A DNA stretch of 64,000 nt. Source: Aliiroseovarius lamellibrachiae. GTDB lineage: Bacteria; Pseudomonadota; Alphaproteobacteria; Rhodobacterales; Rhodobacteraceae. Where the stretch lies: positions 372,001 through 436,000 of the forward strand of contig NZ_JAHEVJ010000001.1 in NCBI RefSeq assembly GCF_018599245.1, given 5' to 3'. How positions within the stretch are numbered: position 1 is the stretch's first letter; each line of letters starts with the position of its first letter. The position numbers and the translations under genes are program-made. Positions 20,038-27,288 of the stretch are shown piece by piece. The notes under the pieces were generated by a model. It was not told the DNA's origin and searched no databases. It was given only the letters and a program-made list of their open reading frames with translations.

Positions 20038-20277
20038 ATGTCAAACACCCCCCATGAACTGCACGAAGAATTTCCGGAACTTGCCGCGAAAATCGCAGAT
20101 ATGAAGACGTCGGACGCCCATTTTTCCAAACTGGCAGATGAATATCACGAGCTGAACCGTGCGGTGCATCGGGCTGAAACCAATGTTGAACCGACGGATC
20201 AGTTCAACGAGGAAGAGATGCGCAAAAAGCGCTCGCAGCTGAAAGATGAGATTTACCGGATGTTGACCGCCGCCTGA
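20038..20277 (+). CDS. YdcH/DUF465 family protein
   Basis: A 79-residue, highly charged helical protein. The DUF465 core is HFSKLADEYHELNRAVHRAE, then EEEMRKKRSQLKDEIYRML. These small coiled-coil proteins are common in alphaproteobacteria and have no settled function. AAGGAGA precedes the ATG at 20038. A second DUF465 gene lies at 48535-48753. Confidence 0.88.
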   Translation: MSNTPHELHEEFPELAAKIADMKTSDAHFSKLADEYHELNRAVHRAETNVEPTDQFNEEEMRKKRSQLKDEIYRMLTAA

Positions 20278-20301
20278 ACCGGGGATCGCGAGATGAATAA
20301 C

Positions 20302-20324
20302 GGCCCCGCCGGTGCGGTGGGGCC
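20302..20324 (+). terminator. Hairpin after the DUF465 gene
   Basis: GGCCCCGCC pairs with GGTGGGGCC (one G-U) around a five-base loop. No clear T-run follows. It lies between convergent genes and ends five bases before the hydrolase stop. Confidence 0.65.
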
Positions 20325-20329
20325 TGTCG

Positions 20330-21151
20330 TCACTTCAGGCTTTGCATCCATTTAACCAACTCTGGGCGCACCCCTTTTGCCGCAAAGATGCCCCCATGGC
20401 TCGCGGATTTGCGAAAGACGAAAAGCTTATTCTTCGCAGGGGAGCCCTTGAAAACAGCCTTGCCTTGGGCATGTGGTACGTATTTATCGCGCCCCCCATG
20501 CATGACGAACAGCGGCAGCTTCACCGACCTGATAAGCTTGACACTGGGCCAGGGGTCGTTTCTGCCGCGAAACAATTGCGCCAATCCCCCGGCCTGATGC
20601 CGCACCAGATCATAGACAGAAGCATAGGGGGCCTGTAGAATTAGACCAATCGGTTGTGGCGCCCCGCGATCAAGTTCGGCCACCAACCGCACGGCGGGGC
20701 CAGTTCCCAAACTCTCCCCCATCACAACAACAGGCCCAGCCCCGATCAGCTTTGGCAGGGCGGCATAGATCTTATGTGTCGCCCTCATGATGCTTTTGGA
20801 ACTGCTGCGACCTTTGCTGCCCGAAGATCCGGGATAGCCAAGCGCCACAAGGCCGTAACCTTGCTTGACCAACCAAGAATACTTCCACGTTCGGGTTTCC
20901 AAATTCCCGATGGACCCATGTAGAAACAAAATGCTGGGCTTTCCCTTTTGTGGTTGTGCAACCCACAACACCAGCCCATCCAATACCACCTCTTTCGCCT
21001 TGCCGGCCAGCTGGCCGCGATCGGCGGTTGCCGGGGGGACGCGGGTTTTGTCGAACTGAAAAAGAATGGCTGCTTCAAACGGGTTCGCCACCGACGGGCT
21101 GACAAATCCAATCAGGCCGCCGAACAGGAACACCACAAATAGCCGTAACAT
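20330..21151 (-). CDS. Alpha/beta hydrolase with N-terminal signal or anchor
   Basis: A 273-residue protein with an N-terminal hydrophobic segment (LFVVFLFGGLIGFVSPSVA). The hydrolase core has ILFLHGSIGN for the oxyanion region, the nucleophile elbow VVMGESLGTGPA, and late Asp and His in MHGGRDKYVP and SASHGGIF. It resembles YfhR/BEM46-type serine hydrolases; the substrate is unknown. Its ATG shares a base with the pccR stop (TAATG), so it is translationally coupled to that regulator. Confidence 0.85.
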   Translation of the reverse strand: MLRLFVVFLFGGLIGFVSPSVANPFEAAILFQFDKTRVPPATADRGQLAGKAKEVVLDGLVLWVAQPQKGKPSILFLHGSIGNLETRTWKYSWLVKQGYGLVALGYPGSSGSKGRSSSKSIMRATHKIYAALPKLIGAGPVVVMGESLGTGPAVRLVAELDRGAPQPIGLILQAPYASVYDLVRHQAGGLAQLFRGRNDPWPSVKLIRSVKLPLFVMHGGRDKYVPHAQGKAVFKGSPAKNKLFVFRKSASHGGIFAAKGVRPELVKWMQSLK

Positions 21152-22563
21152 TACCGATCAATCTCGTAAGGAAGCACGCCGCGCGAGTATGGATCAACGC
21201 GTAATTTACGTTCAAGGGGGGGGACCGAGCGTTGGTGACAATGCGCTCGTTCGCAGATCCGACAGCTGATCCCGATCGGTTCAAACGCCGCATCATTTGA
21301 AATATCCAACTCGTCAGCATAAACCAGATCCCCGGCATGCTTCACCTCGCATCCCAGCCCTATGGCGTATCTGCGCACAGGGGCGACAAAGGTGCCCCCG
21401 GATTTTGATACATTGCGCGCAAGGCAGAAATATTTAACGCCGTCAGGGGTTTGCGCCAATTGGCGCAAAAACCGCCCCGGTGTTTCAAAGGCCTGATGCA
21501 CATTCCAAAGTGGGCAGGCCCCGCCGAATCGCGCGAATTGCAATCGGGTGGCCGAATGGCGTTTGGTGATGGTGCCGGCCTGATCAACGCGCACAAAAAA
21601 GAACGGAATGCCCTTGGCGCCGGGGCGTTGTAGTGTCGACAACCGGTGCGAGACTTGTTCAATCGAGGCGCCAAACCGATCGGCCAGCCGTTCCAGATCG
21701 TGACGTGTTTCGCGGGCGGCCTCTAAAAAGGCGCTATAGGGCAAAAGTGCGGCCCCGGCGAAGTAGTTGGCCAATCCCAGTTTGGCAATCGAGCGGGCCT
21801 CTTCGGTTTGAAACCGGGCGAAATCCAACGTGGCTTCCAACAACGCGTCCTGCGTTATCAGGGCCACCTGCATCAACAGCTGAAACTCTTGTGTGGCGCG
21901 GGGTGGGCGTGTGGACAGGGTCAAAACACGCGCCTCTGGGTCAAAATTTCGGGTGGCTTCGCAATCTTCGTGCCGTACAGAAATGCCCCGTTCGTTCAGG
22001 GTTTCGGTGGCCATGCCGGATTTGGTCAAACCGCGACTGATGGCGCCATTTGCGAAATGTTCGGCGGCGCGGTCGACCGCATCAATGTAATTGTCGCAAT
22101 AGTGAAAGAAATCGCGCACTTCATCCCAGGGCGAGGCCTGGGTTGTGCGGTCTTCGTGCAAGACGTCGCCCATATTTTCGTCCAATGCGGCCAGGCGTTC
22201 ATGCCCCATCCGGTAGGCGCGGTGCAACTCGAGCAGCGCATGGGCCAACGCCGGCGCATTTGAGGCCGCAAGCCGCAGGTCCGCCAAAGGGGGCGCGTCT
22301 GAGAAAACCGGATCGGCAAAGGCCTCACGCATGTCCGAAACCAGCCGCTCGGCGTCACCCGTCGACAGTTCAGCCACGTCAAAGCCAAACTCCTGCGCCA
22401 ATGCCAGAACCACCCCGGTTGAGACCGGGCGATTGTTGTTTTCCATCTGGTTCAGATAGGGCAGGCTGACGCCCAGCTTTTCGGCAAATAATTTTTGGGT
22501 CAGCCCCAGACGCGAGCGGATCTCGCGCAGTTTCACACCGGCATAAAGTTTCTGTGTGGCCAT
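21151..22563 (-). CDS. pccR: Short-chain acyl-CoA responsive regulator, ScfR family
   Basis: A 470-residue regulator. The N-terminal XRE helix-turn-helix is KLREIRSRLGLTQKLFAEKL followed by GVSLPYLNQMENNNRPVS. The middle belongs to the IrrE/ImmA-like fold, and the C-terminal domain has GGACPLWNVHQAF and four cysteines in a CEVKHAG and ISCRICERAHCHQR context. Rhodobacter sphaeroides PccR, of the same architecture, activates pccB during propionate and acetate growth. The ATG at 22563 (MATQKLYAG) is preferred because the 48-residue upstream extension would cover its own TTTGCAAA boxes. It couples to a hydrolase gene. Confidence 0.92.
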   Translation of the reverse strand: MATQKLYAGVKLREIRSRLGLTQKLFAEKLGVSLPYLNQMENNNRPVSTGVVLALAQEFGFDVAELSTGDAERLVSDMREAFADPVFSDAPPLADLRLAASNAPALAHALLELHRAYRMGHERLAALDENMGDVLHEDRTTQASPWDEVRDFFHYCDNYIDAVDRAAEHFANGAISRGLTKSGMATETLNERGISVRHEDCEATRNFDPEARVLTLSTRPPRATQEFQLLMQVALITQDALLEATLDFARFQTEEARSIAKLGLANYFAGAALLPYSAFLEAARETRHDLERLADRFGASIEQVSHRLSTLQRPGAKGIPFFFVRVDQAGTITKRHSATRLQFARFGGACPLWNVHQAFETPGRFLRQLAQTPDGVKYFCLARNVSKSGGTFVAPVRRYAIGLGCEVKHAGDLVYADELDISNDAAFEPIGISCRICERAHCHQRSVPPLERKLRVDPYSRGVLPYEIDR

Positions 22564-22577
22564 GCTTGCCTCGGGGT

Positions 22578-22616
22578 TTTGCAAAGTTTTCCTGCACTGT
22601 GGATAGCATTTGCAAA
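22578..22616 (-). promoter_or_regulatory. Paired TTTGCAAA boxes before pccR
   Basis: Two perfect TTTGCAAA palindromes at 22578-22585 and 22609-22616 lie within 53 bp of the pccR start, with a TGCA core between them at 22593-22596. The spacing is 31 bp centre to centre. TTTGCAAA is the published half-site of R. sphaeroides PccR, so autoregulation is likely. Confidence 0.75.
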
Positions 22617-22625
22617 GCTGTGTCG

Positions 22626-23855
22626 TCAAAGCCCCAATTTGCGGGCGCGGTGAATGACGTAAAGGATCGACACCAGCGAAAGAAGCGCCGAGATCAGCAT
22701 AACCCAAAGAAGCGGCATCGCCGATTTCCCGTCGCCCAAAAGGATCCCCGACAGCGCCGACAGGGCCGCCCCCCCACCGATCATCAGCGCGCCACCAAGG
22801 CCAGCCGCACTTCCGGCCAGATCAGGGCGTACGCCCATTAGGCCCGCATTTGCATTGGGAAGCGTTAACCCATTGCCGACCCCAACAAGGATCATAAAGC
22901 CGAAAAACACATATTCAGAACTGTATCCTAGCGTGAAGAAAAACATCGACATCAACATGCCGGACGCGGTGGTCATTGCGCCAAACAGCACCATATTGTT
23001 CATGCCGATACGCACCGAATACCGGCCCGACAGGAAGTTGCCAATCAAGTAGCCTGCGGCGGGCGCACCGAAAAAGAACCCAAGCCGGGCTGGGGCCATA
23101 TTGTAAATATTGGTGCCCACGTAAGGCGCGCCGCCCAGATATGCAAAAAACGCGCCAGAGGTTAGCGCAGCGGTCAGGCTGTAGCCCCAAAAGCGTGGCG
23201 ATGAAAGCAAGGCGGGATAGGCGCGCAATTGCTCTGCAAAGCCACCGGCGCGCGGGCTAGAGGTCTCGCCCCAATTGCCCCAGGCCAGCCAAAGCGCAGT
23301 GGCCCCCGTGATCGCTTGCAGCCAGAAGTTTGCTTTCCAACCAAAGGCTTCGTCAAATATCCCACCAATTGAGGGACCAATCATCGGCACAATTGACATG
23401 CCCATGGTCACATATCCAATCATCGACGCGGCCTGTGCGTCCGGCACCATATCGCGCACCGTGGCGCGCGACAGCACCATGCCGGCGACAACGGTTGCCT
23501 GTAACATGCGAAAGGTCAGGAAAATCGCGATGTTGGGGGCAAAAACGCAACCAACAGACGCCAGGATATAGATGAAAAACCCGTAAAGCACGACCGGGCG
23601 GCGGCCAAAGCGGTCGGACAGCGGGCCGACAATGATCTGCATCACCGCATTCACCAGCAGATAGAGCGCGACCGACAACTGCACCACATGGTACTCGGTC
23701 TTAAAATACAGCGCCATGCCCGGCAATGACGGCAAAAAGACATTCATCGACATGGCGGCCGCGGCGGCCACAAAGGTTAGTGTGAAAACATGCGGTGGGG
23801 TGCCGGGGTCCATGAAACGGGATGGCCCCGACGAGGGTGCTTGAAATGATTGCAT
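22626..23855 (-). CDS. Bcr/CflA-type MFS transporter
   Basis: A 409-residue, 12-segment major facilitator protein. It shows MNVFLPSLPGMALYF after the first helix and the conserved loop VGPLSDRFGRRPVVLYGFFIYI. The family is annotated as drug exporters, but substrates vary. It is placed between pccR and pccB on the pccR strand, which suggests a role connected with short-chain acids; that is only inference. The ATG at 23855 lies inside a perfect palindrome. Confidence 0.88.
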   Translation of the reverse strand: MQSFQAPSSGPSRFMDPGTPPHVFTLTFVAAAAAMSMNVFLPSLPGMALYFKTEYHVVQLSVALYLLVNAVMQIIVGPLSDRFGRRPVVLYGFFIYILASVGCVFAPNIAIFLTFRMLQATVVAGMVLSRATVRDMVPDAQAASMIGYVTMGMSIVPMIGPSIGGIFDEAFGWKANFWLQAITGATALWLAWGNWGETSSPRAGGFAEQLRAYPALLSSPRFWGYSLTAALTSGAFFAYLGGAPYVGTNIYNMAPARLGFFFGAPAAGYLIGNFLSGRYSVRIGMNNMVLFGAMTTASGMLMSMFFFTLGYSSEYVFFGFMILVGVGNGLTLPNANAGLMGVRPDLAGSAAGLGGALMIGGGAALSALSGILLGDGKSAMPLLWVMLISALLSLVSILYVIHRARKLGL

Positions 23856-23862
23856 ATGCAAT
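23849..23862. other. Perfect 14-bp palindrome over the MFS start codon
   Basis: ATTGCATATGCAAT at 23849-23862 is fully self-complementary and contains the ATG of the MFS gene on the minus strand. It resembles the TGCA-centred boxes nearby but is not an exact TTTGCAAA. Confidence 0.6.
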
Positions 23863-23927
23863 GGCTATGAGGCTTGGCCAGACCTGTCCAATCAATTTGA
23901 GTTACGCAGGCATCACGACTGGCGATA

Positions 23928-23975
23928 TTTGCAAATATTCAATTTGCAAAAGGCGCGTTGCAACAAATATGCAAA
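23928..23975 (+). promoter_or_regulatory. PccR boxes upstream of pccB
   Basis: Two perfect TTTGCAAA sites at 23928-23935 and 23943-23950 are separated by seven bases, followed by weaker TGCA-centred sites GTTGCAAC (23957-23964) and TATGCAAA (23968-23975). In R. sphaeroides the reported arrangement is two TTTGCAAA boxes four bases apart upstream of pccB. The last box ends 70 bp before the pccB ATG. Confidence 0.8.
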
Positions 23976-24045
23976 TTCGCCCTATTTTCCTTCCGCATCA
24001 TGGCAATTGCGGCTAGTTTGCCCGTAAATCAAGGAGTGCCGCCAG

Positions 24046-25578
24046 ATGAAAGATATCCTTCAGGAACTGGAAGACCGCCGTGAGAAAGCCCGCCTTGGTG
24101 GCGGGCAGCGTCGGATCGACAGCCAACATGCCAAGGGCAAATTAACCGCGCGCGAGCGGGTCGAACTCTTGCTGGACGAGGGCTCGTTTGAAGAGTTCGA
24201 CATGTTCAAAACCCACCGCTGTACCGAATTTGGTATGGAGGCCGACAAGCCCGCGGGGGACGGCGTGATCACCGGTTGGGGCACGATCAATGGCCGCTTG
24301 GTCTATGTGTTCTCGCAGGATTTCACCGTGTTTGGTGGGTCGCTGTCGGAAACGCACGCAGAAAAGATCTGTAAAATCATGGATATGGCGATGCAAAATG
24401 GCGCGCCGGTGATTGGGATCAACGATTCTGGGGGCGCGCGAATTCAAGAGGGCGTGGCCTCTTTGGCCGGCTATGCGGAGGTGTTCCAAAAGAACATTAT
24501 GGCCTCGGGCGTGGTGCCGCAAATCTCAGTGATCATGGGGCCATGTGCGGGCGGGGCGGTGTATTCACCGGCGATGACCGACTTTATCTTTATGGTCAAA
24601 GACACCTCTTACATGTTCGTGACCGGACCTGATGTGGTGAAAACCGTGACCAATGAGGTCGTGACCGCAGAGGAGCTTGGCGGCGCCTCGACTCACACCA
24701 AAAAATCCTCTGTCGCGGATGGCGCGTTTGAAAATGACGTCGAAGCCCTGTCAGAAGTGCGCCGCTTGGTGGATTTCCTGCCGCTGAACAACCGTGAAAA
24801 AGCCCCCGTACGTCCGTTCTTTGATGAACCGGGTCGTATTGATGAAAGCCTTGATACTTTGGTGCCGGAAAACCCGAACGCGCCATATGATATGAAAGAG
24901 CTGATCACCAAACTGGGGGACGAGGGCGATTTCTTTGAAATTCAGGAAGATTTCGCCAAGAATATCATCACCGGTTATATCCGCCTTGAAGGGCAGACCG
25001 TGGGTGTTGTGGCCAACCAGCCGATGGTTCTGGCCGGGTGTCTCGACATTGACAGCTCGCGCAAAGCGGCGCGTTTCGTGCGCTTTTGTGATGCGTTTGA
25101 AATTCCGATCCTGACCTTGGTTGACGTGCCGGGCTTTTTGCCGGGAACAAGCCAGGAATATGGTGGCGTGATCAAACACGGTGCGAAACTTCTGTTTGCT
25201 TATGGTGAAGCCACGGTGCCGAAAGTGACCGTGATCACCCGCAAAGCATACGGTGGGGCATATGACGTGATGGCGTCCAAGCACCTGCGCGGCGATTTCA
25301 ACTACGCGTGGCCCAAAGCACAGATTGCGGTGATGGGGGCCAAAGGTGCGACTGAGATCCTGTATCGGTCCGAGTTGAATGATCCCGAGAAAATCGCGCA
25401 GCGTACCGCCGATTACGAGGACCGTTTTGCCAACCCGTTTGTGGCGGCTGAGCGTGGCTTTATCGACGAGGTGATCCAACCACGCTCAACCCGGATGCGC
25501 GTGAGCCGTGCCTTTGCATCTCTTCGGGGCAAAAAGCTTACGAACCCTTGGAAAAAACACGATAATATCCCGCTGTAA
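24046..25578 (+). CDS. pccB: Propionyl-CoA carboxylase, beta subunit
   Basis: A 510-residue carboxyltransferase of the crotonase fold. [31 protein letters not shown] opens the protein, and the acyl-CoA oxyanion segments [14 protein letters not shown] and [17 protein letters not shown] are present. It carboxylates propionyl-CoA to (S)-methylmalonyl-CoA using carboxybiotin from PccA. AAGGAG precedes the ATG. Growth on propionate, or on acetate through the ethylmalonyl-CoA route, would need it; upstream PccR boxes predict regulation by acyl-CoA. Confidence 0.95.
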   Translation: MKDILQELEDRREKARLGGGQRRIDSQHAKGKLTARERVELLLDEGSFEEFDMFKTHRCTEFGMEADKPAGDGVITGWGTINGRLVYVFSQDFTVFGGSLSETHAEKICKIMDMAMQNGAPVIGINDSGGARIQEGVASLAGYAEVFQKNIMASGVVPQISVIMGPCAGGAVYSPAMTDFIFMVKDTSYMFVTGPDVVKTVTNEVVTAEELGGASTHTKKSSVADGAFENDVEALSEVRRLVDFLPLNNREKAPVRPFFDEPGRIDESLDTLVPENPNAPYDMKELITKLGDEGDFFEIQEDFAKNIITGYIRLEGQTVGVVANQPMVLAGCLDIDSSRKAARFVRFCDAFEIPILTLVDVPGFLPGTSQEYGGVIKHGAKLLFAYGEATVPKVTVITRKAYGGAYDVMASKHLRGDFNYAWPKAQIAVMGAKGATEILYRSELNDPEKIAQRTADYEDRFANPFVAAERGFIDEVIQPRSTRMRVSRAFASLRGKKLTNPWKKHDNIPL

Positions 25579-25602
25579 GGCTGGATTGGAGAGGTTAAAA
25601 AC

Positions 25603-26085
25603 ATGACGTTGGCGCAGGTATATCAAACCCGTAAGGGGCAAGGCGGGGCAGGGGCATTCATTGCCGCCTCGACCCTGGGCTTGGCCCTTGTGGGCGCGCT
25701 GTCTGCGCCAGCGTTCGCCAAAGATGAGGCGTGGGATCCTGATTTTGTCATCACCGTTCCCTCGGGCCAGGATATCGCGTTTCTGGATGTGATCCGGGGC
25801 GAGGAAGGGGCTGTGGGAACCGCCGTACGCTATCGCTTTCTGGCCCCCGGAATTGCCCGCGACAAAGGCAATGTGGTCTTTTCGCAGGCCGAAGAAGACA
25901 TGGTCGTGCTGTGTCAGGACTATGTGCTGCCACAGCTTCATGTGGCCCCCGGCGAGATGCCGGACCAGATAATAATCGTGCTTTCCGACCGCAAGGTCGA
26001 GTTCGGTGTGGCCGATCCCGACGCAACCCAGTATTTCGAAGCCTATCGCCCCGAGGATGGGGCTTGTTTCTGGGAGGGCTTCTGA
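25603..26085 (+). CDS. Exported protein of unknown function in the pcc cluster (DUF6497-like)
   Basis: A 160-residue protein with a signal segment (AFIAASTLGLALVGALSAPAFA) and a mature domain with VITVPSGQDIAFLDVIRGEEG, VVFSQAEEDMVVLCQDYVLPQ and IIVLSDRKVEFG. I recall similar proteins in Rhodobacteraceae pcc loci as DUF6497, but I cannot confirm that here. It starts 24 bp after pccB and overlaps the next gene (TGATG). Two cysteines near residues 106 and 157 could form a disulfide. Confidence 0.78.
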   Translation: MTLAQVYQTRKGQGGAGAFIAASTLGLALVGALSAPAFAKDEAWDPDFVITVPSGQDIAFLDVIRGEEGAVGTAVRYRFLAPGIARDKGNVVFSQAEEDMVVLCQDYVLPQLHVAPGEMPDQIIIVLSDRKVEFGVADPDATQYFEAYRPEDGACFWEGF

Positions 26086-26462
26086 TGGCATTGCCATATA
26101 TGCTGAAACACAAAGGGTTCCCTGGGCGTTTGCCCGGAACCGATTTTCAATTTGTCCTGCGCCGTGCCGCAAAAGACGGGGCCACCGCCCTGAAAGCGCG
26201 TGAACGGTTTGCAGATCGCCGCCCGGCGGACCGCCGCGCCGATCAGGGGTTTGTCAAAGCCCTGTGGGAAAACTTTGGCGATCAACCGTTTGAACGCGGC
26301 AATTTGGACGCGGGCCGGCTGAGCTGGCTCTTTGGCCGTGAGGTGATCCCAGCCGAAGATCCGTTTGATGCCGCAAGCTACGAAGCTCTGCTGGTTCTGG
26401 ACATTGACCGCGCCCGTGCGGCGTTTCCAGACGTGGATTTCGATGAAGAAGAGGGCTATTAG
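26085..26462 (+). CDS. Small uncharacterised cytoplasmic protein
   Basis: A 125-residue protein beginning MALPYMLKHKGFPGRLPGTDFQF and rich in charged helices (DGATALKARERFADRRPADRR); it ends in an acidic tail VDFDEEEGY. No signal peptide or membrane segment. I do not recognise a family. The ATG at 26085 shares a base with the previous stop and has GGGAGGG upstream, so it is real and co-translated with the exported protein. The long upstream extension of the frame is a shadow. Confidence 0.75.
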   Translation: MALPYMLKHKGFPGRLPGTDFQFVLRRAAKDGATALKARERFADRRPADRRADQGFVKALWENFGDQPFERGNLDAGRLSWLFGREVIPAEDPFDAASYEALLVLDIDRARAAFPDVDFDEEEGY

Positions 26463-26796
26463 GCGTGAATTTGCTTGGCCCCCTCCAAAACCGGCAAGAA
26501 CCGGCCCAAATGGCGAAGACCTCGCCATGGGGCTCTTGTATCGGGCCTGTGGCGTGCCAATCTCTTTCTCAAGCAAACGCACAATCCCCGCGTTTTGCTG
26601 TGGTTCGCAAGAGCCACTACCCTTCCCCTTCTTCTCCCCGGTTTCGGACCTTTTGGTCCGAGCCGGGTTTCTTTTGCGAAGGTGCTGCTGCGCATGATTG
26701 CGCCCGCAAGATCCAGCCCCAACAATATCGCTTTGCAAATCATGACGGCCTTGGCACTATAGGTGGCAATAATAAGACAATACGAGGCAGTCAAAA
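26463..26796 (+). other. Spacer without a convincing gene
   Basis: These 334 bases contain a strong terminator (26637-26675) and, further on, one TTTGCAAA box (26732-26739). Two short open frames exist on the plus strand, but they lack a good start or ribosome site and I do not call them. The downstream part probably carries the promoter of the lipoprotein gene at 26797. Confidence 0.6.
26637..26675 (+). terminator. Terminator after the pccB-hypothetical transcript
   Basis: A two-part stem: CCCGG/CCGGG outside and TCGGACC/GGTCCGA inside, with a TTTT loop, followed by TTTCTTTT. Confidence 0.9.
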
Positions 26797-27039
26797 ATGC
26801 AAATTGCAAAAGTCGGCACAAAAATCGGCACAAAAATCGCCACAAAAATCGTCGGGGGCGCCTGTGCGCTTGGCGTACTGGCGGGATGCCAGTGGAATGA
26901 CCTTGAACGGGCGGGGGCCGGTGCGGCCACCGGCGCCGTGGTTGCACAAGCAACCAGTGGCAACCTGCTTACCGGTGCGATCATCGGCGCGGGCGCAGGT
27001 GCGCTTTGCGACGATCTTGGCGTCAGGTTCTGTAACTAA
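26797..27039 (+). CDS. Small lipoprotein with glycine-zipper segments
   Basis: An 80-residue protein with a lipobox LAGC at residues 28-31. The mature part is glycine and alanine rich (AGAGAATGAVVAQATSG, then GAIIGAGAGALCDDL), the pattern of glycine-zipper outer-membrane lipoproteins. The N-terminus KVGTKIGTKIATKI is encoded by a 12-bp tandem repeat. Function is unknown. It is followed by its own terminator, so it is a single-gene unit within the pcc cluster. Confidence 0.78.
   Translation: MQIAKVGTKIGTKIATKIVGGACALGVLAGCQWNDLERAGAGAATGAVVAQATSGNLLTGAIIGAGAGALCDDLGVRFCN
26808..26855 (+). repeat. Four 12-bp tandem repeats inside the lipoprotein gene
   Basis: Units AAAAGTCGGCAC, AAAAATCGGCAC, AAAAATCGCCAC and AAAAATCGTCGG are in frame and encode the K-V/I-G/A-T repeats of the signal segment. 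Slippage would change the length of the basic n-region by four residues per unit. Confidence 0.8.
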
Positions 27040-27199
27040 CCCAAAGCGTGTTGCGTTCGATCGGAATCAAAACGGCGCGGCCCTTCGCGGCACGCGAGCG
27101 TGTTTTCTGCGGCATTCTGTAACCCGTAAACCGCAATACGCCGCAACCACCGCAAAAGAGAATGCCCCGGCCGCCGCGCGCGTCCGGACCGTGAATTTG

Positions 27200-27232
27200 C
27201 CCGCCAGAGGTTTGCCCTCTGGTGGGTTTTTT
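27200..27232 (+). terminator. Terminator before pccA
   Basis: CCCGCCAGAGG and CCTCTGGTGGG pair over 11 bp (one G-U) around a five-base loop and are followed by TTTTTT. It closes the lipoprotein transcript 56 bp before pccA. Confidence 0.93.
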
Positions 27233-27288
27233 GTTGCCAATGTGCCAGGGGCCACGCCCCTTGCCACCACATGAAGAAGGGACAGGAC

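Noticed and set aside
26475-26762. A 95-codon plus-strand frame between pccB and pccA
   Set aside because: It looks mildly protein-like but has no ATG or ribosome site near its beginning and it contains a strong terminator hairpin.
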